Source: Talaromyces rugulosus (taxonomy: Eukaryota > Ascomycota > Eurotiomycetes > Eurotiales > Trichocomaceae). From it: a DNA stretch of 64,000 nt. The notes under the pieces are model-generated. The model did not search any database. It had not been told where the DNA came from and worked only from the letters and a program-made list of their open reading frames with translations. This document shows positions 24,033-33,824 of this stretch, one piece after another (position 1 is the first letter of the stretch; each line of letters starts with the position of its first letter). The position numbers were made by a program, and so were the translations under genes. Location of the stretch: positions 6,324,001 through 6,388,000 of the forward strand of contig NC_049561.1 in the NCBI RefSeq assembly GCF_013368755.1. Reading direction: 5' to 3'.

Positions 24033-26471
24033 TTACTTTTTCTCACTCATCTTCTTCAACGAATCCTCAACCAGCCAGGTGGTAATATCCTGTGCATCCT
24101 TACCCACTCTCCAACTACCCAGCAAAACACCCTGATCCGACAGAATCTGCTGAGCCCGTTCCCAGCGCCGTTTCCACAGTTCTTCACGCTTGTTGAGCAG
24201 TGGCTGAGGAGGAGCGTCCTCGGAACTGTTGTTATATGCCAGACCCGAGTCGTAAAAATCTGGATTATTCGTTGTGCTCGTTGCGTTGCTCGTGTTATTG
24301 AGCCGGGGATTACTGCTGCTGCTGGATAGAGGTAGTGGCGTTCCCTGTCTGGATGGCAGTTTGGGCGGTGTGTTGATATTCTTCTTTTCGTTGTTGGGCG
24401 TACTGGTCATGGCGCGACGAGGTGGCGGAGGAGGTGGCGGTGTTCCACGTTTCGAAGAAGCCGTAGTGATATAAGCGTCGTCTTGAGACTTCCCGGCGTC
24501 TTTGAGTGACAGATTAGACAGTGCGTCCATGGTGTCTCTAGTAGAAGGTATATTGTTATATGCATTCACGGCCATGTTTTTCACGGTGTTAGTATATGTA
24601 TCATTCGCGGTGGGCTTGCGTTGCGGTAATGGAGGTGCTCTTTCTTGAGATGTACTGTCTTTTTGTGGCTCTCTCTGAGGAGTTGACAGTCGACGCGGTT
24701 TATCTGGAAGAGGCGGCGCCGGTTTTCGTCGTATGGTTTCCGGTTTCTCTTCAGAGGCTGCTGCTGTTGCAGGCACTGTGGTTGCTGTTCGCAAGGCAGA
24801 TGGTTTCGAAGGTTTGACTGGTGGTGGCTTTCTAACCGTAGTTTCAGGTACCTCATTATCGCTTGACGAATAATCGTCAAACGAAATCAGATTTTCGGGT
24901 TGGCTCGAGTTCGTAACAGACGGCTGTCGTGGTGGTAATGCTGGCCTGGCTGCAAAGGAATCCGCACGATCGTTCGTCACCGGTGGCAAGTTTCGCGAAA
25001 AATTAGATCTCGACTGGTCAAAAGATTTGTCAAAAAACTCCTTCTTTTCCGTCGTCGTCACATCACGGATAAACACGCCCAGCACTCTCCCTGGATTCTG
25101 CTGGACTACTTCTGTGTATACCTCCAAGTCTGCTTCTCCGCTATCACCAACCAGAATGAATTTCCGCTCGGGAAAATCACGCATGATCTTTTCCAACGAA
25201 ACTCGCTTTCGTTCTGCAGTAGGCTCAAAAATGCCCTGCAACATTCCGCTGTACTGCTTCAAATGGAAAGAGCCGGGTGGCAGGCCTGCCAACTTGAAAT
25301 ACGTTTTCAGCAAGGGGTATATCTGCCATGGCGAGTTGGATACGTAGTGCATATTGACGCCCATGCCTGCCAGTTTGTTGTACCATTCTCTGACGCCGTC
25401 GATAGTCAGCTCATCCAGTTCGCGCACAAAGGTATTTCGGAAAATTTCCTTGGCGCCACTGGCGATAGCCGAATGTTTGATGGTATCATCAACATCGCTG
25501 ATCAAACTGACTCCTCTGGGCTCGATGATCCGGATTTCTTCTGTGACAGATAGTGATTCAGAAGCGAGTATTCTCACATGAGTGGGTATAAACTCCAGAG
25601 CTGTTCTAATGTTGAAATGCCCCGAGTCATCTGTCAACGTTGTCCTGGACTGACTCTCTTCTTCGTTGAAGAAGAACAGAGTGATCGCCCCGCCGACAGT
25701 GGGATTGTTCATGAACGGCCTTAATCTCTCCATCAGACGTGCATTTGCCACGGACAGATTATCTTTATTCTGCAATGAGTTCGTCGATACCCGTGATAGT
25801 CTACCAGGTGAGTCAGGGTCGCTGTTATCTCCAGATCGGTTGCTTCTCCACGCAACGTCTGCGTCGTGTTCGCCCTTGTTGATAATCGATTGAGCTTCTC
25901 GGGTGGCATCCTCGTCTTCCCTTCTGGCAAGATTCTGCTGTATGGGGTTGCTTGAAGGAGCTGTAGGAGCTGGTATTCCACTGAGCTTTCTCGCCAGTGC
26001 GATCATTAGCCGATGCTTTCGGTTCATGGCTCCGCGCTGGGGCACATATAGCCACCCTCGCACATCGATATCGACGATAGCATTATCGTCTTCATAGTTT
26101 TCCCACTCTTGCTTCCAGTAATTCATATCCCCCGGTGAGCTCGGTCGATCGATATCCTCGTGTGTGCCAGGCATTGGCTGGGGTTCCGCAGGTGCGTTTC
26201 GCATTCTCTTCACATGCCTCCTCGCATAGCTTGGAAATATTACCATCTCTTCATCACCGGACCGCGCGATATCAGCATCGGGAAACGCCCCCGGTGCATC
26301 CACCCCGTTTTCATCATATGTGTTCTGCCATTTCTGCTGGATGGACGAGGTATACGCCTGACGCATATCGTTTGCAGCCTTCAAATACCCAAACACCTTT
26401 TGTCGTCGAGATCCGTACTCCCGACCCGAATCATCCGCCCCATATCCCTCTCCGTATCCTAAACGTGACAT
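24033..26471 (-). CDS. App1-type Mg2+-dependent phosphatidate phosphatase
   Basis: Single exon, 812 residues from an ATG at 26471 (MSRLGYGEGYGADDSGREYG, the conserved start of the fungal proteins). The frame is open for a further 119 codons upstream but that part is Arg-rich and unlike the family, so I did not include it. The catalytic domain (DUF2183 type, about residues 310-510) has the HAD-like DVDDT in VSLISDVDDTIKHSAI, YVSNSPWQIYPLLKTYF, and ILVGDSGEADLEVY. It removes phosphate from phosphatidic acid and in yeast acts at cortical actin patches (family knowledge). The C-terminal third is Pro-rich with polyproline clusters (PPLPQRKP, TPPPPPPPRR), likely SH3 ligands, as in yeast App1. Its 5' leader and promoter are unusual; see findings. 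Confidence 0.9.
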   Translation of the reverse strand: MSRLGYGEGYGADDSGREYGSRRQKVFGYLKAANDMRQAYTSSIQQKWQNTYDENGVDAPGAFPDADIARSGDEEMVIFPSYARRHVKRMRNAPAEPQPMPGTHEDIDRPSSPGDMNYWKQEWENYEDDNAIVDIDVRGWLYVPQRGAMNRKHRLMIALARKLSGIPAPTAPSSNPIQQNLARREDEDATREAQSIINKGEHDADVAWRSNRSGDNSDPDSPGRLSRVSTNSLQNKDNLSVANARLMERLRPFMNNPTVGGAITLFFFNEEESQSRTTLTDDSGHFNIRTALEFIPTHVRILASESLSVTEEIRIIEPRGVSLISDVDDTIKHSAIASGAKEIFRNTFVRELDELTIDGVREWYNKLAGMGVNMHYVSNSPWQIYPLLKTYFKLAGLPPGSFHLKQYSGMLQGIFEPTAERKRVSLEKIMRDFPERKFILVGDSGEADLEVYTEVVQQNPGRVLGVFIRDVTTTEKKEFFDKSFDQSRSNFSRNLPPVTNDRADSFAARPALPPRQPSVTNSSQPENLISFDDYSSSDNEVPETTVRKPPPVKPSKPSALRTATTVPATAAASEEKPETIRRKPAPPLPDKPRRLSTPQREPQKDSTSQERAPPLPQRKPTANDTYTNTVKNMAVNAYNNIPSTRDTMDALSNLSLKDAGKSQDDAYITTASSKRGTPPPPPPPRRAMTSTPNNEKKNINTPPKLPSRQGTPLPLSSSSSNPRLNNTSNATSTTNNPDFYDSGLAYNNSSEDAPPQPLLNKREELWKRRWERAQQILSDQGVLLGSWRVGKDAQDITTWLVEDSLKKMSEKK

Positions 26472-27525
26472 TATTGTACTGCGATTCGCATATTTCGGCG
26501 TCTGAATAGCGGCGGCGCGCGATGTTGTTGGGTCGCGCCGTGGCAGAGGAAGACCACCTGTTCGTCGACTCCAATTTAACAAACGCAGATATCGCCGCCC
26601 CAAAAGAAGCGAGAGGACGCTTCTGCGATGATACGGAGTTCGCTTTCGTTGTTTCTGCCGGGTCTTCTTGTCTTGCTGCCTCCAAACGATCGCCTGGTAC
26701 AGCCGTGACTGCGCTAGATGACGGATATGGGACAGAGTCTCGTGTCGAAATGTCCACAATCGATCTCGGAATTGATGGCGAGTTCTGAACAGAGATAAAA
26801 TACGAATAATGCGGAAAGCCGAGTTCACCTTGCGATCACGCCAAAGTCGGTTTGTTGGTGGTTGTGTTGGTGGTCGGGGGACCAGCGAGGCTGTCCGTCG
26901 CCAGCGACCGAGGAAGCGAGGTTTGGGCGCCAGCGTTTTTTATGTTTTTCGATTGGCGATTCTTTTCGGTGCGTATTCAGAGAAGAAGAAGAGAATTCAA
27001 AGGAATATGCTTTCAAAGCTGCTGTCGAGGCGAGCAAGCTCTGTGGTTGATGTTTCTGAGCAATGCGTCTCGGATTATTGTTGATCAACAGAATGACGTT
27101 AGGATAACTGCCGTGGTGCGGCCCCACTAGACTGCAATGAGAAATACGTAGTGAGTCAGTGAGTCAGTGAGTCAGTGAGAGATAACGGTGGAATGATTGT
27201 TATATAAAAATTCATATGATTTGGTCAAGACTAGAATAAAGAAAGGTACAACGTTGGAAGTCCAGATTAGAGTTGGCCCGACCAGTCTTCACGAGTCAGA
27301 ACCACGTGCTTTCTCCAGAATGTAAATTGGAGTCGCTCAGTTCTTGAAAAAGAATTAAATTGCTCAGATGAGAGGATATTTAGTATTTGTACAATACAAG
27401 TGTATAGTATGCACGTAAGAAAATGAAACCCTTCGCCATAGACGCATATCGCCAGTAATGCCATTTCCATACCAAATCCATCACCACCAAAAACCGACAT
27501 ATTTTACAATGAATGAAGAACTGAG
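26472..27525. promoter_or_regulatory. App1 promoter and long 5' leader; 3' end of uvdE
   Basis: A reverse-strand ORF of 108 codons (26757-26431) starts in the leader and overlaps the App1 start codon in another frame; it reads protein-like (ASFGAAISAFVKLESTNRWS). Further up lies the TGAGTCA array listed separately. From 27180 to 27525 the DNA is AT-rich, with no gene. Confidence 0.45.
27151..27174. promoter_or_regulatory. Three tandem TGAGTCA sites
   Basis: Three exact copies of the 8-mer GTGAGTCA in a row, followed by GTGAGA. Each holds TGAGTCA, the consensus of Gcn4/CpcA and AP-1-type bZIP factors. It lies about 680 bp upstream of the App1 ATG and is the only such cluster noticed here. Confidence 0.8.
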
Positions 27526-29499
27526 TTAGGAGGATTCATCTTCAGCGTAATTGACCTTCTTTCGCGGCCGACCGCGGCGCGCAGGCGTGGCTTTAACTGT
27601 CGACGACGAAGTCTGAGCTTCAGAAGGACTCGGTGATGCCAACTCCTTCTCGTCGGAACTTGAAGTAGTACTGACTTTTGAAGCTTTGCGTTTTCTGCGT
27701 TTCGGTGTTTCTTTCTCGTCGGCTGTCGAGTTCGCTTTTGATCTGGCTTTCTTTCGTGATTTCTTGGTCTTTGCCGGGCTCGCCGCAGTTTCGTTGACTG
27801 CATCATCGGTTCCGGTCTTCTTCCGAGGAACAACTCGTTTCTTTGGTCTCAGCCACTCTTCGTGCCCCAGTGGCCAGTATACTCTGCCATCAGGGCCCCC
27901 CATTCCGAATTCCCCAGGCTGAACACTCGGTGGTGGCTCGAGGTCAGACAGGTCGACATAGGGACTGGATTTCTTGGTCCGCTTGGGTGGTTTCCACGTC
28001 TTGTTTTCGTCTTCCCGAACATGAGGAACGACATCGGCGATGCGATCGTAGCCAGGCAGTTGGTATTTGCGCATCAGCTCAAAAACTGCCTGCTCTTTGT
28101 CCTTGGCTTCAATCATGAGATCCATGGTCGGATCGCAGGGTGGGAGATTGGCAACGCGAGGGTTATGTTTGCGCCGCTGGCGAGGCGTTATCGCCTCGGG
28201 CGTGGGCTCGGAGTAGTGCATTTTCTGAGTAATCCCCTTTCGTGTCCAGGTTGCGCGGATCCGGTCATAAAGCTGCATGATATCTTGCGTGCCTTCGCGC
28301 ATCTTGTCCACATCAAAGATAATGTTATGGTGATGAAAGTCCAGGACAAGTGGAATGTTAAGCTCCTCGCAGATTGGTAGCAAATCATGGACAGACCAAC
28401 TAACATCGTCATTTTCAAGAACCAATCGATTTTTGATATCTTGCGATAGCTTGTTGTAGCTATTGCGAAACCTGTCTAACGTGGCGGCCTTGTCGCCAAA
28501 AACACCGCCCATATGGAGAATCATCACGGCATCTCGGTTCTGCTGCGGGGGCAATTTGAGTAGCTGGAGTAGCTCAGAGTGGAACTCCAGGTCTCGTACG
28601 GAATTATTTGTGACTTCCTTTCGAGGCGATCCCAGTTGCGTAAACTGACCAGGATGCATGGTCAAGCGATGACCAAGCTCTGCAGCAACCCGGCCAGCTT
28701 CCGCAAGCGCTTCAGACGCGAACGGCTCTAGCTTGTATCCATAAACCTCGTGACTTGCAAACGGAAACATCTCGCTACTCAATCGCATGAACTTGATACC
28801 ATAGCGTTCGTTCCACTGCAGCATTTTCCCGATATCTCGTGCATTGGCCAGGCCGAGTTCCTCGACAAATCTTTGTCCCCTGGCGATATCAGCGGGCTTA
28901 TTTCGATTTGGACGGTTCTTGGTTGCGTGGTATGGCTGAGACGGGTCTTGCAGAGGGTGCCGGTTTTCCAGAATGGAAGCAATGCGACAGGTGCGCGAAC
29001 TAAAGACTGGAGGGTTCGCATTTCGCAGGTAAGTATTCAGACAGGCATATCCTAGTCGACCCTTCCACGGTAGAGGGAGGTAGTCGCTATTGACAGGCGG
29101 CGATCGAGATAGCGATTGCTGAACTTCCTCAACGTTGATAGGGATCTCCTCATCCGACTCGGGGTCAATCGACGCAGCCTTTTTCATCCCTTGCCGTGGA
29201 GTTTCGAGCACCCTTGAAAGATCTGCTAAAGAGGATCCTGCCGGTGCGACTACTACAGGGGAGGCGCTTCTAGGACCGGATGTATGGATGCCACGACGTG
29301 CTGTTCTTGTGACGGACCGGCCCATCATTCCATCGATCGAGGATCCTCTGACAGTAGTACTAGCAACGGCTAAGACTGAAGGAGGTGAGCATCTCAGAAC
29401 GCTGCTGGCGGCCGGAAGAAGGGGAGCTGAAGTCGGCGAAAAGGTTGACAGAACGTGGACAAGGGCGAAAGGGGTGGCGTCTATGGGGTTGAAAAGCAT
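27526..29499 (-). CDS. uvdE: UV-damage endonuclease UvdE/Uve1
   Basis: Single exon, 657 residues from the ATG at 29499; the frame stays open up to 29781, but the shorter start gives MLFNPIDATPFALVHVLSTF, which with the following Arg/Ser-rich part looks like a mitochondrial targeting sequence. The TIM-barrel domain (about 180-460) is clear: GRLGYACLNTYLRNANPPVF, RLSSEMFPFASHEVYGYKLE, HPGQFTQLGSP, ILHMGGVFGDK, VLENDDVSWSVHDLLPICEE, VLDFHHHN and MHYSEPTPEA, with the His/Glu metal ligands of the family. It nicks DNA 5' of pyrimidine dimers and other lesions, starting repair independent of nucleotide excision. The C-terminal ~150 residues are basic (KKSRKKARSK, ARRGRPRKK, an AT-hook-like end) and suit DNA binding. 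Length matches Neurospora Mus-18. Confidence 0.94.
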   Translation of the reverse strand: MLFNPIDATPFALVHVLSTFSPTSAPLLPAASSVLRCSPPSVLAVASTTVRGSSIDGMMGRSVTRTARRGIHTSGPRSASPVVVAPAGSSLADLSRVLETPRQGMKKAASIDPESDEEIPINVEEVQQSLSRSPPVNSDYLPLPWKGRLGYACLNTYLRNANPPVFSSRTCRIASILENRHPLQDPSQPYHATKNRPNRNKPADIARGQRFVEELGLANARDIGKMLQWNERYGIKFMRLSSEMFPFASHEVYGYKLEPFASEALAEAGRVAAELGHRLTMHPGQFTQLGSPRKEVTNNSVRDLEFHSELLQLLKLPPQQNRDAVMILHMGGVFGDKAATLDRFRNSYNKLSQDIKNRLVLENDDVSWSVHDLLPICEELNIPLVLDFHHHNIIFDVDKMREGTQDIMQLYDRIRATWTRKGITQKMHYSEPTPEAITPRQRRKHNPRVANLPPCDPTMDLMIEAKDKEQAVFELMRKYQLPGYDRIADVVPHVREDENKTWKPPKRTKKSSPYVDLSDLEPPPSVQPGEFGMGGPDGRVYWPLGHEEWLRPKKRVVPRKKTGTDDAVNETAASPAKTKKSRKKARSKANSTADEKETPKRRKRKASKVSTTSSSDEKELASPSPSEAQTSSSTVKATPARRGRPRKKVNYAEDESS

Positions 29500-30476
29500 G
29501 TCTCTAGTCTTCGCCACAGGAACTTTGTGGGACCAGCGCGAAGACACGCGGGCCTGGCTACCACCAGCGAGATGCGCCTCCACTGCATGGCACCGGTGCG
29601 AGGCATGATGGAGGCTGAAAGATCTAACCCGCCACAGGCGATACCTTGGCTGGACCCAGACAGGCTTCATCCAGCATGAGACAAAGGGGAGGATGCGCGC
29701 AGCTTCTCCAACGACGTCATAGCCTCTAGTAGAAGAAACGACAAAAATTGGGCGATAGGTCGACGGAGCCAAGTATATCAATTGGTTACCTGGTGATCGC
29801 GACTGAAGACGGTCGACGCGATCGCGGGCGTCACGATCGACGCTAGTCCGGATTAGTCGGTCGATATGGATGCTTGAATTGTGCGGCTCTCAACACGTCA
29901 TAGACCAATTTTCATTACTACTTCTGAATATCAACTGGTAAATTTAAATGTTCTTTTACACTATCAGTTGATATCAATAATATATACAGTGTCCTATTTA
30001 CATGAGTTGGCTTCTGGAGCTGTTGGGAGCTGTAGCCATTTGGGTCATTCATCGACAGATTGCATAGACAACACTATGCGAGATAAAGCGTGCTCATCTT
30101 GATATACTGGTAGTTCGTGTGGTTATCGATCTCATGAGTGATATATAGAGACAACCTGAGGCATGTAAAGACGTTTCTGTGTACGATTTATTCTCAATCC
30201 GCTGTTCAACGGGCTGCCTGCTGTAAAGAGAGCTAGCTTATGGCAGAATTGGCTGCACAAGTGTCTTGTAGAAGTCTACTGCAAAAGGGGGAGTTCAGTA
30301 GCGCAATCTTCCCAACTTGTTTGAGCTGTATCTTGCGCCGTGACAGTATAGCTTCCACGGGTTTAATTTCAGTAAAGCCCTGAAAAGTGCACATATATAC
30401 ATATCTATCTATAACATTCCAACTCAACTTGAATCCTGGCTTACTTGAACGAGGTGAAGTTATTGGCATTCACCAT
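29500..30476. other. uvdE promoter and 3' end of the phosphorylase gene
   Basis: No gene seen. AT-rich in the right half; includes an inverted repeat (next entry). Confidence 0.45.
29928..29974. repeat. 10-bp inverted repeat with 27-nt spacer
   Basis: ATATCAACTG (29928-29937) and CAGTTGATAT (29965-29974) are exact reverse complements in AT-rich DNA upstream of uvdE. Could be a remnant of a small inverted-repeat element or chance. Confidence 0.6.
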
Positions 30477-33400
30477 TCAAGCCGGAATCACAGATAGCAA
30501 CTCTTTTGCAAAGGCCGCAGCCGTGGAAGCAGCATATGGCTGCCACATTTTGTTTTTGTGCGAGTCAGCATAGTCGCAAATGCCTCTGATGACGAGACAC
30601 GGGAATTCATCCATCAGACCGGCAGCTTCCATTTCCACACAGATTATACCTAAATCCTGTTTTAACTTCTCGCGGGTATACGCATCCTTGACGACAGTGT
30701 TGGCGGATCCAATAGTCCCATAATGAACCACCGGGGATGTCGATCGGCGGGGTGGGCGTTCAACAACATTGTCTTCCCTACAGTCCTTGCAATTGCTACC
30801 TGATTTGTGCATATATGTGTGCTTAAAAAGAACGTCGTTTTCTTCACCTTGGTAGACGTATTTCTCCTCGGCCATTTGTGGGCACTTTTTTAGCATGGTC
30901 GATAAGTTGTGACTGATCCGATTACCCTTTATTCTGTGCTGAGCACTAAGTTTTTCAAGGCTTGCCATTAGAAACTGTGGGGGCTTGTTCAAAGAACCCG
31001 TTCTCTCGAAACGATTGTCAACGTTTGTTTTGCCTCGGTCGAACTGGACTACTCCGCCAAAAGCACCTGCTGGTTTGCTCACCACAACATCGCCGAGTCG
31101 GATATCATTCTTACTGAGATCAGGAATCCCTCCCCCAATTCCAACTAGAAGACCAAATTGCAGGGACTGAAAGTCGTTCTGTAGTTGTGTGACAACGGAA
31201 GCAGCTCTGCTGTTTCCAATCTCTGGCATAACGGTAATCACCACATTGTGCTCTCCAATCTGCCCCAAAGTGTAAGTGTTTGTTCGTCGGGTGAAACTCA
31301 AATCTGGGTGATCTTTGTCAAGCATCGCCACAACAGGTGCCATTTCTACGCCCATGGGACATACAATAGCAACGGTGTATGAATCGGGTGTATAGGTAGT
31401 AGCGGAAGAGATGCTGAGGGTAGTTTGAGATTCTCTTATAACAATGCTACCTGACGACTCGAGCGTAGTATTTTCTACATGTGTCGATCCTGAGACCATT
31501 GGCCGAACTTTTAATTGATTATCCTGCAATGGGGTTTCTGTGACATTCCATATATTGATAGTGGCCCGGTTGTGAGTCGCGGTGTCCTCCTCATGCCGAT
31601 TCATCAAATACAAGTCACCGGCCTTCAGTCTGAATGCTTTGAAGAGTTCATCTTCCAAAGGCGCGACTATATACTTGTAAATCGATTGTTGGAATTCCGG
31701 GTCATCAAAGAATCCGCCATGAGGAGGCAAAAACTTTTCAATATCCAAGCACGCAGAGATTGCATTGCGGTAATCTTGATAGACATCATCAGCGATTTCA
31801 TTCAATACTCGGTCAATCATGAAAAATGGTGTGTCTTGTGTTTCCTTATGTGTCTCTGCATCGTAGTCCTCTTCTGTCGCCATGATAGTCTCCCCGTATT
31901 CAATTTCCAAAAGAATACGTGCGAAATCAAGGATGAGTGGATACTTGTGCATGCGATCATCGCAGGATACATCTGCCAGCTGGTCTGATTCAAGTGGACT
32001 GGCTATATAAGGCCGATAAAAGTCAAATAGTTTTTGGGTATCAGGATCGAACATGAAGAAAATGTTTTCCGCATCCCATGTTTCTTGAATCCAAGGACCG
32101 CCGCAAAGTTGTAGCATCGTATGTGCGAGAATTACCGCGAATATTCTCTTTTCTTTCAAAGATATCTTTGTCAGTCCCTTCTTCCTAGTCTGTCCAAAAT
32201 GACCATTCTCCAGGAGGGCACGCAGGGAGATGCCCGGAAAGGCCTTCGAAGCTATCGACTTCCTAGGCGTTCTGGAGGAATCCCATAATCTTTGTTCATC
32301 GGCAAGAAGGTGCAATACCCGCCTCAATTTATGAGATCGGCTGATACTATCACACAAGTTATGTATTTCAGTTTGGCCTGGAAAGGGTCCATGATCCGAA
32401 GAACTAGTAGTGGTATCGAGTTAGGCTGCCTCTGAACCTGATCATTTATCAACAGAATGAAAAGATCTACCTTGAAACTTTGCATTTAGCCTCGTGCCAT
32501 TTCTTTGACTGCTGGCACGTTGAAAAGAACATATCAACATCAAGGGTAGATACCACGTTGTCCGACTTTTGCAGGACAGGTACATGAAGTCTAGCCTGGT
32601 GTGTCGACTCGCAATATGTTAAATGATCAATGAAAGACGCGTGAAGATTCTCCATTAAACTCCATGCAGCATAACCCGGACTATTTTCTGGAACTTTGGT
32701 TTCTTTGGTGGGTAGTGTAGTTTGGATTGCTGATGGATTGTCGAGAAGCGCAGGTGTTTGTTTAAACAGCTGTCTCATGGTCCCGTTGAAACTGCTTATA
32801 ACGTTGAGCATTGTGTCAAATTCTTGCTCTTTCTGTAGTTGAACACAGTTATCTAACAACGCCAAGTCGCCATCATCACGATAAAGTGTTTCTTTAACCC
32901 GCCTTAGCTTAGCATTGGGGTGCAACGCGCAGGATGGACTCGGTAGCGCAGAAGGAGCTTGTGACATAGCCCGAGAGGCTAGCTGTGAATGACGGTCTGA
33001 CTTATGGAAGAAACGGCCGCGAAGTATTTTGGACCATTTGGCCTTTTTCTCGTTTTCTAGATTAACCCTCTTTGGAGTCATAAATCAGCCCCTTTTCACT
33101 AAATGCCTCGACACACTGTGGTTGAAATTTGAAAGTACGGAGTAAGACATACTGAGGTCTCCTGTAAAGGATCTTGAAACGTTTCGTCTTGAATATCCAA
33201 GATGCTATCATCAATTAGATTTTCAAAAGCTTCAAGGAGATCTTTAAAAGAATCTATGCATGTTTGAAATGCTTGCGTCGGTAGCTCATAGTCCGGTTGA
33301 ACATTGAGCAGGAGCATCTTCATGTCAATTTGGAAAAAGTCCTTGTAATTTTGAAGTCTTTCTTCAGGAAGGTTTCCTGTGGAGCCTACTGTTTTGGTAT

Positions 33401-33488
33401 TACCATAACATTTCAATGGCCTGGAGAAGAGTTGATGAACTGTTTGCAGAAGCTCCCATTGATCTGCTCCATCCACGGAAAGCTTCAT
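30477..33488 (-). CDS. DUF7580-like protein with C-terminal nucleoside phosphorylase domain
   Basis: Three exons on the reverse strand: 33488-33153, 33069-32471 and 32403-30477, 953 residues. Splices join LQETS to RVNLENEKKAKWSKILR and KCKVS to SSSDHGPFPGQTEIHNLC; unspliced readings meet stops. Residues ~1-640 are mostly helical and fit the fungal family annotated DUF7580 (TEIHNLCDSIS; FAVILAHTMLQLCGGPWI; FPGISLRALLENG; YPLILDFARILLEIEYGE). Residues ~650-953 form a PNP/UDP phosphorylase fold: YTVAIVCPMGVEMAPVVAML, FGLLVGIGGGIPDLSKND, CVEMEAAGLMDEFPCLVIRG and the active-site ICDYADSHKNK. Such domains cleave or bind nucleosides and occur as effector domains of fungal NLR proteins. It diverges from the NLR-CHAT gene over 336 bp, so co-regulation is plausible. 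The start at 33488 is the first good ATG; no hydrophobic N-terminus is present. Function is inferred from domains only. Confidence 0.8.
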
Positions 33489-33824
33489 CTTCACAGGTTC
33501 TCGTCCCGACGACGCAGGGTTGACTTTGTATAAGTGACAAAAGGTACAGTTTCCAAACAGCAAAAGATGTAGCAATTTAATCTCGGGGTGTCTTATTTTA
33601 TCACTGGAAGTTTGTGGTGCGAGAGAGGCACAGAGAAGTAAAGTGTCTGGCTGGCGCTCAGCCTTGTTGTTGCGTTAGCTGTCTGCAGCCATGCAGCCAC
33701 GTGATGGCGGGGTTTCCCCCTCGGTCTGACAGTTCTATTAGGCTCGTCTTTTATGTACCAACACTGTCCTTAAATATCTCAGGTGCTGTTATGCTCCCCT
33801 TCCTATTTTGAGTTGGCGGTCAAA
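33489..33824. promoter_or_regulatory. Bidirectional promoter of the phosphorylase and NLR-CHAT genes
   Basis: 336 bp between two divergent start codons. It holds an E-box CACGTG at 33698-33703, the palindrome GGGGTTTCCCC at 33710-33720, and, for the leftward gene, a TATA-like TAAAATAA around 33594-33601. The tight head-to-head layout of two genes with recognition or effector-type domains suggests joint expression. Confidence 0.55.

Noticed and set aside
26472..26828. N-terminal extension of App1 by 119 residues
   Set aside because: Arg-rich and unlike the family start MSRLGYGEGYG; treated as leader.
29500..29781. N-terminal extension of UvdE by 94 residues
   Set aside because: The shorter start gives a plausible targeting sequence and a family-like total length.
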